Shown: positions 26,096 through 34,480 of the stretch, one piece after another | How the letters are laid out: every line of letters starts with the position of its first letter | Numbering within the stretch: the first letter of the stretch is position 1 | NCBI RefSeq assembly: GCF_000420325.1 | Contig: NZ_ATUS01000001.1 | Span: 2,360,463-2,424,462 of the forward strand | DNA length: 64,000 bases | DNA from: Spongiibacter tropicus DSM 19543 | Lineage (GTDB): Bacteria; Pseudomonadota; Gammaproteobacteria; Pseudomonadales; Spongiibacteraceae | Direction: 5' to 3' | Made by a program: the position numbers and the translations under genes | The notes under the pieces: generated by a model | Databases searched by the model: none | Seen by the model: the letters and a program-made list of their open reading frames with translations, nothing else | What the model was told of the DNA's origin: nothing

Positions 26096-28507
26096 TTAAT
26101 CTGTTTTTTGCTCATACAGGTGGCGCTGAAATCCAAAAAAAGTGTCTTTTATCAGTGCTGGTGAGCCTAGCTCTGATGCTGCGTCGCTAATGGTGTTGTA
26201 GCGAATTTTTACCAGGCCACTCATATTCTTGATGGAAAGCTGTCCTACGCCATCCTCAATATATTTATCCAACACAAAGTTTATAAAGGCCTGTTGCTCA
26301 TTGTTGGTAAAGGCCTGACTGATTGCCGGTTTCGCCAGTCTTACCCTGTCGGTGCGAGTTTGTGTTTCAGCGGCATAGGCGACAAAGGCCAATACGTCGT
26401 AAACATCACTGTCTTTGGCGTCGATCAGTTCCTTCATGCTATTGAGCTTTTCGGTGTCGTAGCCTTCCTCAGCCAAATCGTCTAGCAGCTTCTCTCTGGT
26501 AGTCGGATCACTCCATATTTGACGAAGCTGGTCTTCGTTGCTGAAAAACCGGGGTAGGTCGTCAAACATCCGCTCAACAAATTCCCGCGCGGTGATGGGC
26601 TTGCCATCAGGGCTCCAGTACATTGTTGAGGAGATATGGCGTATCTGCCGGGCTTTGCCGTCACTTAACTGGATGGTGATTTTTTCGGGTGTGGTTTCAG
26701 ACTCGGGGCCTCCGGCAATCGGGCCTGCTGGCTCTTTTACTCCGCCAGAAGGGGGCTCCGGTGTTGGATACGAATCATCGGGCTCTTCGACTATCGGCTC
26801 ACCATCCCACTCCGGGTCGGCAAAGTTGTAATGCGCTTTAACAAAGTCGTAGATGGTGAAGAAATCTTTGCCGTCGTACATGCGCGTGCCACGGCCGATA
26901 ATCTGCTTAAACTCGACCATATTGTTGCAGGGGCGCATCAGCACGATGTTGCGCACGTTGCGGGCATCAACCCCCGTTGAGAGCTTGCGCGAAGTCGTCA
27001 GCACCGTGGGAATGGTTTTTTCGTTGTCTTGAAAGGTTTTTAGGTCATTTTCGCCAGCCACACCATCATTGGCGGTAATGCGCACACAATAGCCGGGGTT
27101 GCTCGTCCAGCCTTTCTCCACGGCGTATTGGTTGATGTAATCCCGCACCATGCCCGCATGTTCCTGTGTGGCACAGAATACGATGGTTTTCTCCCGGGGA
27201 TTGAAGTGATCCATCCAGTAGCGAACACGCTTTTTCTCGCGCTCGGGAATAGTAATAATGCGGTTAAAGTCGCCCTCTTTATAAACTTTACCCGGCTCCG
27301 GGTTACCGGTGATCACCACCCCATCACCGAGGGTATACACGTACTCGTCCATCGTGCCGACAATGGGCAGCACCTTGAACGGGGTTAGAAAACCGTCGTT
27401 TATGCCGTCTTTCAACGCGTAACTGTACACCGGCTCGCCAAAGTAGGAATAGGTATCGGCGTTTACCGTGCGCTTTGGGGTCGCCGTTAAACCCAACTGC
27501 ACCGCCGGGGAGAAGTAATTGAGTATCTCTCGCCAACTGCTTTCATCGTTGGCACCACCCCGGTGGCACTCGTCGATAACGATAAAATCGAAGAAGTCCG
27601 ACGGGTATTCACCAAAGTATGGGGTTTTATTGCCGCTGTCGTCTTCTGGCCCGCTCATAAAGGTCTGGAAGATGGTAAAGAACACACTAGCGTTCTTGGG
27701 CACGGCCCCTTTCTTTTTAATCTCCCCCGGTTCCAGCCGCACGATGGCATCCTCGCCAAAGGGGCCGAAGTCGTTAAAGGCCTGGTTAGCCAATACATTG
27801 CGGTCAGCCAGAAACAAAATGCGCGGACGCTTTTTGGCAGCTGCAGGATCGGTTTGGGCCGTCAGGCTCCAGCGGCTATGGAACAACTTCCAGGCGATTT
27901 GAAAGGCGATGCAGGTTTTGCCGGTGCCCGTGGCCAGGGTCAGCAGAATACGCTGCTTGCCCTGAGCGATAGCCTCCAAGGCATTGTTGATGGCGTTTTC
28001 CTGATAGTAACGAGGCTGCCAATCGCCTTTACATTCGAAGGGGATCTGGGCGAAACGCTGGCGCCAGATGGCAGTAAAATCAGGTTCAGGCAGATCAGCA
28101 TCGGGCCCCTGGGTAGGATCAAAGGTCAGCTCCCAGAGTTGATCCGGCCCCAGAAACTGTTCGACCAGCTTTTCCTCGCCTGTGAGCATATCCATCTGAT
28201 AGATGTCGTGGCCATTGGCGGCATAAGCAAATCGGCACTGCAGACGCTGGGCGTAGTCCTTGGCCTGTCGTACGCCTTCGGTATAACTCAGGCTCTCCTT
28301 TTTGGCCTCAATCGCCGCCAGCTTGCGGCCTTGGTATTCCAACACATAGTCGCTGCTTAACGCCGATGCACGTTTTCCACCACCAATGATGCGGCCCTGA
28401 GTAATACTGACTTCACGACGGATATAGCTGCTTTCCACTTGCCCCCAGCCCGCCTCAACCAGCTTGGGGTCAATAAGCTCCGCGCGTGTATTTGCCTCGT
28501 TCCGCAT
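26096..28507 (-). CDS. hsdR: Type I restriction enzyme, R (motor/nuclease) subunit
   Basis: 803 residues, in the range of EcoEI-type HsdR. The N-terminal nuclease has SDYVLEY and AAIEAKKE (the D...E-x-K core). The SF2 helicase motor has Walker A LATGTGKT, motif II DECH (FIVIDECHRGG), motif III LTATPKRT and motif VI QIIGRGTRM. A C-terminal helical region would bind the methylase core. HsdR uses ATP to translocate and cut unmethylated DNA. The gene is separated from hsdS by the RhuM-Fic gene, 31 bases before it, giving the order hsdM-hsdS-rhuM/fic-hsdR. Confidence 0.95.
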   Translation of the reverse strand: MRNEANTRAELIDPKLVEAGWGQVESSYIRREVSITQGRIIGGGKRASALSSDYVLEYQGRKLAAIEAKKESLSYTEGVRQAKDYAQRLQCRFAYAANGHDIYQMDMLTGEEKLVEQFLGPDQLWELTFDPTQGPDADLPEPDFTAIWRQRFAQIPFECKGDWQPRYYQENAINNALEAIAQGKQRILLTLATGTGKTCIAFQIAWKLFHSRWSLTAQTDPAAAKKRPRILFLADRNVLANQAFNDFGPFGEDAIVRLEPGEIKKKGAVPKNASVFFTIFQTFMSGPEDDSGNKTPYFGEYPSDFFDFIVIDECHRGGANDESSWREILNYFSPAVQLGLTATPKRTVNADTYSYFGEPVYSYALKDGINDGFLTPFKVLPIVGTMDEYVYTLGDGVVITGNPEPGKVYKEGDFNRIITIPEREKKRVRYWMDHFNPREKTIVFCATQEHAGMVRDYINQYAVEKGWTSNPGYCVRITANDGVAGENDLKTFQDNEKTIPTVLTTSRKLSTGVDARNVRNIVLMRPCNNMVEFKQIIGRGTRMYDGKDFFTIYDFVKAHYNFADPEWDGEPIVEEPDDSYPTPEPPSGGVKEPAGPIAGGPESETTPEKITIQLSDGKARQIRHISSTMYWSPDGKPITAREFVERMFDDLPRFFSNEDQLRQIWSDPTTREKLLDDLAEEGYDTEKLNSMKELIDAKDSDVYDVLAFVAYAAETQTRTDRVRLAKPAISQAFTNNEQQAFINFVLDKYIEDGVGQLSIKNMSGLVKIRYNTISDAASELGSPALIKDTFFGFQRHLYEQKTD

Positions 28508-28538
28508 CCGTTCGCATCCTGATTCTGGTATCGCCTGA

Positions 28539-29519
28539 TTATTGCCTGTTTGCCAGCATTGTCATAATCAGGCGAATAATCACATCTTTTTGTTTTGGGT
28601 CAGATTCTGCTACCAACAACGTCAAGGCAGCCAGTCCCGTGTCGTTGATCACCGGCTCGTCGCGAGCATTTAGCAAACGGCCATTGCGGTGCAAAAAATC
28701 CACAAACAAAAAGGCGCCACTTCGCTTGTTGCCATCGCTGAACGGGTGATTCTTCACAACAAAGTACAGCAGATGGGCCGCTTTGCTTTCAATACTCGGG
28801 TAAGCAGGCTCACCAAACACGCTTTGGTCGAGATTGCCCAAAATGGCGGCCAAGCCATCCTCTCGCAGTTGGGCAAACAGCTCGGTGGCTTCGCCCCGCG
28901 CCATTAACTGCTCTTTTAGCTGCCTTAAGCTATTCATGGCCTCGGCCGCTGTCGGCAGCTTGCCGCCGGTTTGCCCGCCCGGTTCTTCCAGCAAGCCCTC
29001 GTCATACTGCTGGAGCCAGAGAAAAGTCTGGGTATAGCGACTGACAATTTCGACCAGACCGCCGCCAACTTCTGCCGTCAAATTGGGGGACTGGGCGGCT
29101 TTTTCGATCAGTGCCAGCGCCTGTTTTAGGGCTTCGGCGTTCTGCTCGAAACGCTGCTGGTTCAGGGTATAACCCTGTAACAGATGTTCTTTTAAGCGCT
29201 GGGTCGCCCAGATACGGAACTGGGTACCCGTCTTGGAGTTCACCCGATAACCTACAGAGAGAATGGCATCCAGATTGAAGTATTCAACCTGATAGGTTTT
29301 GCCATCGGCGGCAGTTGTTGCACTTTTTGCAACAGCTGAATCCCGCTCAAGCTCCTGATCTTTAAAGATATTTCTCAAGTGCCGCGATATTACTGACTTG
29401 TCCCGTCCAAACAGGTCGGCGATTTGCTGCAAGCTCAGCCAGAGCGTTTCAGCATCGCTGTCAAAGCGAACTTCTATGGTTTGCTGGTCGGTTTGGTAAA
29501 TTTCGATGGGCTTGGTCAT
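28539..29519 (-). CDS. RhuM-Fic (DOC) fusion protein
   Basis: 326 residues. The N-terminal half is RhuM-like: a DNA-binding-type segment WLSLQQIADLFGRDKSVISRH (two-part, about 27-47), then YFNLDAILSVGYRVNS and IWATQRLKEHLLQGYTLN. The C-terminal half holds the Fic motif HPFSDGNKRSGAFLF, which is complete, so AMP-transfer or another nucleotidyl/phosphoryl transfer is possible. No obvious inhibitory (S/T)xxxE(G/N) helix was identified. Such proteins recur within type I restriction loci, where a role as an accessory toxin or second defence layer is suspected but not established. It lies between hsdS and hsdR on the same strand. Confidence 0.85.
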   Translation of the reverse strand: MTKPIEIYQTDQQTIEVRFDSDAETLWLSLQQIADLFGRDKSVISRHLRNIFKDQELERDSAVAKSATTAADGKTYQVEYFNLDAILSVGYRVNSKTGTQFRIWATQRLKEHLLQGYTLNQQRFEQNAEALKQALALIEKAAQSPNLTAEVGGGLVEIVSRYTQTFLWLQQYDEGLLEEPGGQTGGKLPTAAEAMNSLRQLKEQLMARGEATELFAQLREDGLAAILGNLDQSVFGEPAYPSIESKAAHLLYFVVKNHPFSDGNKRSGAFLFVDFLHRNGRLLNARDEPVINDTGLAALTLLVAESDPKQKDVIIRLIMTMLANRQ

Positions 29520-29602
29520 GATTCACATCCTTGTGATGACGTTGGATAACAGGGGCCTTACCGCCCCTGCCGGAGTATGCGGTTGGCCGGTTGCCTGTGG
29601 CA

Positions 29603-30757
29603 TCAGGCGGCGGCCTCTGAGCTAGAGTTTGTCAGTTCGCCGGAGAAGGCTTTTTGGAGGAGGGATTTTTTAAGTTCGTCGAGAGCCTCTAATTTAGAGG
29701 AGTAAAGACCCTCCAAATGTTTTGTGTTTTCAAAAATTCGGTCCAAATTCTCAGCAATGCTCTTCTGCTGCTCTAGAGGCATGAATGGAACATGGATGTT
29801 TCTGAGCAATTTCAGCGACACCGTTTTCTGTGCAGTTCCCGTAGCACCACTTTCAGCCTGAGTGAAAACAATTGGAGACATTAGAAGATAGTACAGCCAC
29901 CTGCTATCTACCGAGTCTAATGGCCGCAGGAGCCCAATATGTCGCTGAAAACAAAACGCCCGATCACTTGGAACAACAACTGGAATGCCAAACGACCCCG
30001 TCACGGTATAAAGAACATCTCCAGCTTTTGGAACTCTAGTCTCTTTCAAATTCTCAAAATACTGTTCCGGCACTTTAAAGGTATCCGAGAAATCAATTGT
30101 GTTTGTGGACTTGTCGATGTTCGATATTGTAATAAATGGAATTCCCTCTGCAGATTTTGGCGGCGGCGCGTGATCCCCATCTGAAATACATTCCGTTATT
30201 TCAGCTAGCGCCACGTCAACCCACCCCTCCCCACGCTGGCTAAACACCTGCTGCAAATAGCTTTCAAACAATTCGCGGGCGTTCTTGAGGTTTTGTTCGG
30301 TTAAGGCGCGAGCTTTGTCGATGTCGGTAAAGGCCTGATCGAGGATGGCGACAATGCGTTTTTGTTCATCCAAATCCAAGGGAATTAGAACATCTTCATC
30401 GTGCACATGGTTGCGATTTAGTGTTGGAACACCGGCACCACTTGTATATCGGCCTAGATCAAAGCTTTCCAACAGGTAGTAGATGAATCGAGGGTAATTG
30501 CCATGGAATTCTTTGATATACAAAGATGTATTTAACGGCCAAAAGTCTTCTTCAACAAAGTAAACCTGACCAATACTCCCAGATCGACCAGTTACCACCC
30601 CAGGCCCAGTCACTTTTGCTTCGTCATGGAAATCAATTATTCCACTAGAGCTGACAAGCGGGAAATCTCCACTCTTACGATCATTTTTGGGTAAATCGAA
30701 CCCCCTTTGTAAAACACAAACGTCTTTGAATTTTTTAGTTACCCAATGGGACATCAC
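29603..30757 (-). CDS. hsdS: Type I restriction enzyme, S (specificity) subunit
   Basis: 384 residues with two target-recognition domains (about 5-130 and 180-330). Each is followed by a conserved helical spacer: DEQKRIVAILDQAFTDIDKA near 133-155 and EQQKSIAENLDRIFENTKHL near 333-352. The two halves read different half-sites of a bipartite target, which cannot be predicted here. The start overlaps the hsdM stop by four bases (ATGA). The recognition domains are visibly more AT-rich than flanking core genes, consistent with frequent exchange of specificity modules. Confidence 0.93.
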   Translation of the reverse strand: MMSHWVTKKFKDVCVLQRGFDLPKNDRKSGDFPLVSSSGIIDFHDEAKVTGPGVVTGRSGSIGQVYFVEEDFWPLNTSLYIKEFHGNYPRFIYYLLESFDLGRYTSGAGVPTLNRNHVHDEDVLIPLDLDEQKRIVAILDQAFTDIDKARALTEQNLKNARELFESYLQQVFSQRGEGWVDVALAEITECISDGDHAPPPKSAEGIPFITISNIDKSTNTIDFSDTFKVPEQYFENLKETRVPKAGDVLYTVTGSFGIPVVVPSDRAFCFQRHIGLLRPLDSVDSRWLYYLLMSPIVFTQAESGATGTAQKTVSLKLLRNIHVPFMPLEQQKSIAENLDRIFENTKHLEGLYSSKLEALDELKKSLLQKAFSGELTNSSSEAAA

Positions 30758-32220
30758 ACCAGCTCCTGAATCTTAGCCAGTATCGCCTCGCTCTCTTTAT
30801 CCAGCGCAATAATCTCAGCAATGATGTCCTTCGGCTCGCGAAGCTCAGCCTCGTCCTTGGCATTGGGGTTTTTCACCGACAGATCGCAGGTGGACTGATC
30901 CAGCTCCGCCACATTAAGTGACCAAGAGTTATTGGAATCCGCAGAGGTCTTCTGCAGCTCCACAAACTCTTGCAGATCGTTGTCGTTCAGCGGGTTGGTT
31001 TTACCCAAGCTACGGCCTGGATCGAGCTGGTAATACCAGACTTTTTGCGTCGGTTCGCCTTTGGTGAAAAACAGCACCACGGTTTTTACACCCGCTCCGA
31101 GGAAGGTTTTGGCCGGACAATCCAACACAGTATGCAGGTTATGGTTTTGCAGCAGCTCTTTTCTCAGGGCAACGGTAGCGTTGTCGGTATTGCTTAAAAA
31201 GGTGTTCTTGATCACCACCGCCGCCCGGCCACCGGGTTTGAGCATTTTCATAAAGTGCTGCAGAAACAGAAAAGCGGTTTCGCCAGTTTTTATGGGGAAG
31301 TTCTGCTGCACCTCTTTGCGCTCTTTGCCGCCAAAAGGCGGGTTGGCCAGAATGATGTCGTGCTGGTTGCTGGGCTGTATGTCCTGCAGGTTTTCCGCCA
31401 AGGTGTTCGTATGAATCACATTGGGGGTTTCGATGCCATGCAGGATCATATTCATGATGGCGATGACATAGGCCAGGGATTTTTTCTCCTTGGCGTAGAA
31501 GGTGCGCTCCTGCAGGGTTTTCAGGTCTTGGGTGGAGAGCTGCTTTTTCTCCCTGCCGCCTTGGCGCAGGTAGTCATAGGCCTCACACAAAAAGCCCGCT
31601 GAGCCCGCCGCGCCGTCGTAGATGGTCTCGCCGATCTTGGGCTGGGTTATGTCGATCATAGCGCGGATTAGGGGCCGTGGCGTGTAGTATTCGCCCCCAT
31701 TGCGCCCGGCATTGCCCATATTCTTGATTTTGGTTTCGTAGAGGTGGCTAAGTTCGTGCTTTTCCTCCTGGGAGCGAAAGCGCAGTTCGTCGACCTTTTC
31801 GAGGGCATCGCGCAGTGAATAGCCGCTCTGAATCTTGTTTTTGATCTCACCGAAGATTTCACCGATTTTGTATTCGATAGTGTCGGGGCTGTCGGCGCGC
31901 TGTTTGAAGCCTTTTAGGTAGGGGAACAGCTCGCCATCTACATAATCAATTAAGTCTGCGCCGGTTAGCGCGTTGTCGTGGTCGAAATTGCCGCTGGCGT
32001 CCTTCGGCGCTGCCCAGCTGCTCCAGCGATGCGCCGAATCGAGAATGTACTGATAATCCTCACCCATCAGCTCCGCTTCCATGGCGCGCTCCTGCTCGAA
32101 ATCATCGAGATATTTCAGGAACAACATCCACGAGGTCTGCTCGGTGTAATCCAGCTCGCTAGAACACCCTGCATCTTTGTGTAGGATGTCGTCGATATTC
32201 TTAAAGGCTTGTTCAAACAT
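30754..32220 (-). CDS. hsdM: Type I restriction enzyme, M (methyltransferase) subunit
   Basis: 488 residues from MFEQAFKNIDDILHKDAG, the normal HsdM N-terminus. The open frame continues 89 codons upstream, but that part is unrelated integrase remnant sequence and is excluded. The SAM-binding motif is YDGAAGSAGFL and the catalytic motif IV is NPPFGG, indicating N6-adenine methylation. An N-terminal helical HsdM domain precedes (LDYTEQTSWMLFLKYLDDFE). No strong ribosome-binding site precedes the ATG, so fused translation from the remnant is possible. Confidence 0.93.
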   Translation of the reverse strand: MFEQAFKNIDDILHKDAGCSSELDYTEQTSWMLFLKYLDDFEQERAMEAELMGEDYQYILDSAHRWSSWAAPKDASGNFDHDNALTGADLIDYVDGELFPYLKGFKQRADSPDTIEYKIGEIFGEIKNKIQSGYSLRDALEKVDELRFRSQEEKHELSHLYETKIKNMGNAGRNGGEYYTPRPLIRAMIDITQPKIGETIYDGAAGSAGFLCEAYDYLRQGGREKKQLSTQDLKTLQERTFYAKEKKSLAYVIAIMNMILHGIETPNVIHTNTLAENLQDIQPSNQHDIILANPPFGGKERKEVQQNFPIKTGETAFLFLQHFMKMLKPGGRAAVVIKNTFLSNTDNATVALRKELLQNHNLHTVLDCPAKTFLGAGVKTVVLFFTKGEPTQKVWYYQLDPGRSLGKTNPLNDNDLQEFVELQKTSADSNNSWSLNVAELDQSTCDLSVKNPNAKDEAELREPKDIIAEIIALDKESEAILAKIQELV

Positions 32221-32535
32221 GGGGTTTTGGTGCGTCCGTGTCGATACTGCTCGGCTGTTGGCTTTGGCTGATTTTGCCTTATCTACAATGCGGTGTCTGG
32301 TTTTATTCCGGTGCGCGCAGGTAAGCCGGGGTGTCGTACAGGGAGTAGTCGCGAAGTTCCAGCTGCCAATTGGTGGCGATTCAGCATTACCTTCTTTGCC
32401 GTTGAAGTAGTATTTGTGGCGCCAGTATTTTGCTCCGTTGGGCATTACATGCAGGCGAAGGCCTTTTTCGTCAGAGAGTTTGTACATCTTGTCTCTGGGT
32501 TTGGCTTGCCGTATCGCTCTATCGGTGAGTGCTAT
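32221..32535 (-). pseudogene. Degraded N-terminus of a P4-type tyrosine integrase (Arm-binding, DUF4102-like)
   Basis: Minus-strand codons from 32532 read ALTDRAIRQAKPRDK followed by MYKLSDEKGLRLHVMPNGAK and YWRHKYYFNGKE, the typical start of P4-family integrases. The codon where an initiator ATG would be expected is ATA (32533-32535). After about 45 residues homology ends and the frame runs into the hsdM start. The catalytic domain is absent. It marks the tRNA-proximal end of the restriction island. Confidence 0.75.
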
Positions 32536-32552
32536 TCGGTGCTCCCTACTTG

Positions 32553-32602
32553 TGGGGGTACCTTAAAACGGGGAGTGGACATGTACCCCCGTTTGTACCC
32601 CG
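32553..32602. other. Candidate arm-type integrase sites (GGGGGTAC repeats)
   Basis: GGGGGTACC (32554-32562), its inverted form TGTACCCCC (32582-32590) and TGTACCCCG (32594-32602) cluster between the integrase remnant and the att core. GGGGGTAC-type repeats are commonly seen at this position near P4-type integrase genes and could be the integrase's arm-binding sites; the assignment is inferred. Confidence 0.45.
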
Positions 32603-32715
32603 TAAATTCTCCGGCTGGAGCTGGACGGGTATGGACAAGCTGGGAGTATTGTTGCGAGAAATTAGCGGATCTGGAAGGGTTTGAGGACGTGCTTGTATTT
32701 TTTTGGATTTAGAAA

Positions 32716-32763
32716 TGGTGCCCAGAGGCGGAATCGAACCACCGACACGAGGATTTTCAATCC
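32716..32763. repeat. attL: 48-bp copy of the tRNA-Phe 3' part
   Basis: The bases 32716-32763 are identical to 40358-40405 in the intact tRNA-Phe gene, running from the CCA end into the anticodon stem. Identity stops at both edges (A versus G on the left; T versus A on the right). It is the left boundary of the inovirus and also the inner boundary of the restriction island. Confidence 0.93.
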
Positions 32764-32768
32764 TCTGC

Positions 32769-33669
32769 TTAAAAATCAAAGACTTCGGCGCAATTCTTGT
32801 CAACTCTCTGAGCAGCAGCGACCAACTGATCACCGCATAAGTGCGCGTACCGCAAGACCATATCCAGCGTTTTCCATCCCCCCCAATTCCTGTAATTCGT
32901 AGAGACTGGTTCCGTTCTGAACATGCCAACTGGCCCATGTGTGCCGGAGATCGTGCCAGCGAAAATCCTGTATGCCTGCTCGCTTTTTGGCTTTTGTCCA
33001 TGCGGCCGTTGAGCAGCGAGAGACAGGATTACCCTGGTAAACAAATACATAGTTGGGATGGGTGCCGGACCACTCAGTAAGGACTGATTGAGCAGCGCGA
33101 TTGAGAGGCACAGAAAAAGATCGCCGAGATTTGCTATCTGCTGCATTAACCCACGCCAAAGAGCGCCGCATATCTATTTGATCCCACCGCAGGTAGCTGA
33201 CATTGCTCTGGCGAAGTCCTGTTGCAAGGGTAAAGCGAGCCATTGCAGACAAGTGGGGAGGGAGCTGGTATATCAGATTTCGAGCTTCTAACGGCCTTAA
33301 CCAGCGTACGCGGTGCTCAGGCTCTGGAAAGAAGCGTATTCGAGGCACCCAGTGTATCCAGTGCCAATCATCACGGGCTGCCCGAAGTATCGATCTGATC
33401 AGTGCCAAATGACGGTTCGCAGTTGACGGTGAGGCTTCCTGCTTTTTGATATGGGAAACCTGAAAAAGTAAATCCTCGTCTATGTCAGACAAACGAAGCC
33501 CAGAGAAGTAGGGCGCCAGCCACTGAAGCTTCGCAATATCACGGTGGTGATCAGCTTTATGAGAGGTGGTCATCACCCACCGATCGGCAGCCTCATCCCA
33601 AGATCGAGACTGCACACGCCTTAAACCATAGTCCCTTAAAACCTGCTCAATATCAGCAGAGCTATTCAC
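32769..33669 (-). pseudogene. int: Tyrosine recombinase (phage integrase), split by a one-base shift in a G7 run
   Basis: The first frame (33669 down to 32830) encodes an N-terminal SAM-like domain and most of the catalytic domain, with ATGLRQSNVSYLRWDQ (catalytic Arg) and WHDLRHTWASWHV (H-x-x-R). It then derails at LGG. The tail LGGWKTLDMVLRYAHL, with the catalytic Tyr, continues in another frame to the stop at 32769. The switch falls on seven C in the plus strand (32878-32884); six would give a continuous protein of about 299 residues. A sequencing error, a real mutation or polymerase slippage could explain it. The gene ends six bases from attL. Confidence 0.85.
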
Positions 33670-33768
33670 ACGTGATCATCCATAACGGCAATGACATAAA
33701 AATAGAGCCATAAAATCACATTAAAAACAATAGGTTGCGAATGGCTTAACCTGGCGTTGCAGATCCTC

Positions 33769-33840
33769 GGCGCATAACGTCCGGGGTATGCGCCGCAGGC
33801 TGGGGCGACTTGCCCCAGACCCCCGTCAGGCTGCGCCTGA
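33769..33840. other. Three consecutive perfect hairpins in the phage intergenic region
   Basis: GGCGCATA/TATGCGCC (33769-33794), CTGGGGC/GCCCCAG (33800-33818) and TCAGGC/GCCTGA (33826-33840) follow one another. Stacked hairpins in the non-coding part of a filamentous phage genome are typical of strand-synthesis origins. Which is the plus- or minus-strand origin cannot be told by eye. The rest of 33670-33768 is AT-rich and shows no gene. Confidence 0.6.
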
Positions 33841-33901
33841 ACGCCATATCCCAAAGGCACGTTTGGCCGGTGATTAAAATTTGTCGCCGCTAATGCCCTC
33901 C

Positions 33902-34046
33902 TTCACATGCTCCCGCCTCGACCCAAACAAAGCGGACGCCTTAAAAACTATTTGCTCAAGGTTATACGGAGCGCGATAGGACGCGACCTTGCTCAAATAG
34001 TTTTTAAGGCGTTATCCCGCTTTGGGTCGATACGGGAGCATGTGAA
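33902..34046. repeat. Large imperfect inverted repeat (about 60-bp arms) in the phage intergenic region
   Basis: The left arm begins TTCACATGCTCCCG (33902) and the right arm ends CGGGAGCATGTGAA (34046). Inside, the arms share CGACCCAAA, then ACGCCTTAAAAACTATTTG (left) and CAAATAGTTTTTAAGGCGT (right), then CTCAAGGT against ACCTTGCTC with small bulges, around a loop of about 23 bases. It could form a long cruciform or single-stranded hairpin, and may be a replication origin or packaging element. Confidence 0.8.
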
Positions 34047-34064
34047 AACAGGAGGGCAAACGCT

Positions 34065-34169
34065 ATGAAGACAACAAATTTTAAAAGCATCACCGGCCAA
34101 GCCGCCGCGAAGGGTTCCACCCCTCGCCTCCCCGGGGCCTCCCCAAGAGCATGTGGGGGTGCAAGATGA
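34065..34169 (+). CDS. 34-residue small protein, plus strand, inside the prophage
   Basis: The ATG at 34065 has a strong GGAGGG eight bases upstream, and the stop overlaps the next start (ATGA at 34166-34169), a pattern of translational coupling. The product is basic and Ala/Gly/Pro-rich (MKTTNFKSITGQAAAKGS at its start). No family is recognised. It runs against all phage structural genes, which suggests a regulatory or lysogeny-stage function. The strong ribosome-binding site and overlap are the only evidence that it is real. Confidence 0.45.
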   Translation: MKTTNFKSITGQAAAKGSTPRLPGASPRACGGAR

Positions 34170-34402
34170 TAAAGCAGATCACCGAACAGTTAGAGCTGCC
34201 GTTAGAGTGCATTTATCAATTGTCGCTAAAGATCGCCACGACCGTGAAGATGGCCCGAAAATCGGTGCCGAGAATACCTGGGTATATCCAGCTATTGCTG
34301 GACTTCGACTCACCTGTAACGAACAAACAAAAATACCTCAAGTGGTGGATAGCTGGACTAATAGGCATAGCAGGAATCCTCTCAGGATTGGCGATAGGAT
34401 GA
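34166..34402 (+). CDS. 78-residue protein with a C-terminal membrane anchor, prophage plus strand
   Basis: From the ATG at 34166 (MIKQITEQLELPLECIYQ). The N-terminal 55 residues are soluble and basic (KIATTVKMARKSVPR). The last 20 (WWIAGLIGIAGILSGLAIG) form a hydrophobic tail anchor. It is coupled to the preceding 34-residue frame by a four-base overlap. No homologue was recognised. A lysogen-expressed function such as superinfection exclusion would fit a tail-anchored protein transcribed opposite to the virion genes, but this is speculation. Confidence 0.5.
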   Translation: MIKQITEQLELPLECIYQLSLKIATTVKMARKSVPRIPGYIQLLLDFDSPVTNKQKYLKWWIAGLIGIAGILSGLAIG

Positions 34403-34480
34403 TCGCACGTGGATCAACGGGCCGCACCAACCCCTTGACGGAGATAGGCCTCAGAACGCCGATGAGGGACTACAGGAAGT

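Larger units (their letters stand above)
25971..32763. mobile_element. Type I restriction-modification island at tRNA-Phe
   Basis: The island holds hsdM, hsdS, a RhuM-Fic gene and hsdR, all on the minus strand, plus a degraded P4-type integrase start at its tRNA-proximal end. Copies of the tRNA-Phe 3' end flank it: degenerate at 25971 and full-length at 32716 (shared with the inovirus). Integrase next to the tRNA and transcribed away from it is the standard island arrangement. The degraded integrase and outer repeat suggest it is old and fixed. Confidence 0.6.

Noticed and set aside
27563-28360. A 265-codon plus-strand frame opposite hsdR
   Set aside because: It is the shadow of conserved helicase motifs in hsdR.
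30754-32487. hsdM as a 577-residue protein
   Set aside because: The first 89 residues are integrase remnant; the family N-terminus begins at 32220. Fused expression is kept as a separate finding.
32703-32780. A second tRNA-Phe gene at the left phage boundary
   Set aside because: Only the 3' 48 bases are present; the anticodon loop and 5' half are missing.
33902-34046. The large inverted repeat as an integron attC site
   Set aside because: It is a long AT-containing palindrome of attC-like size, but the conserved RYYYAAC/GTTRRRY ends are not at the right places, and no integron integrase is present.
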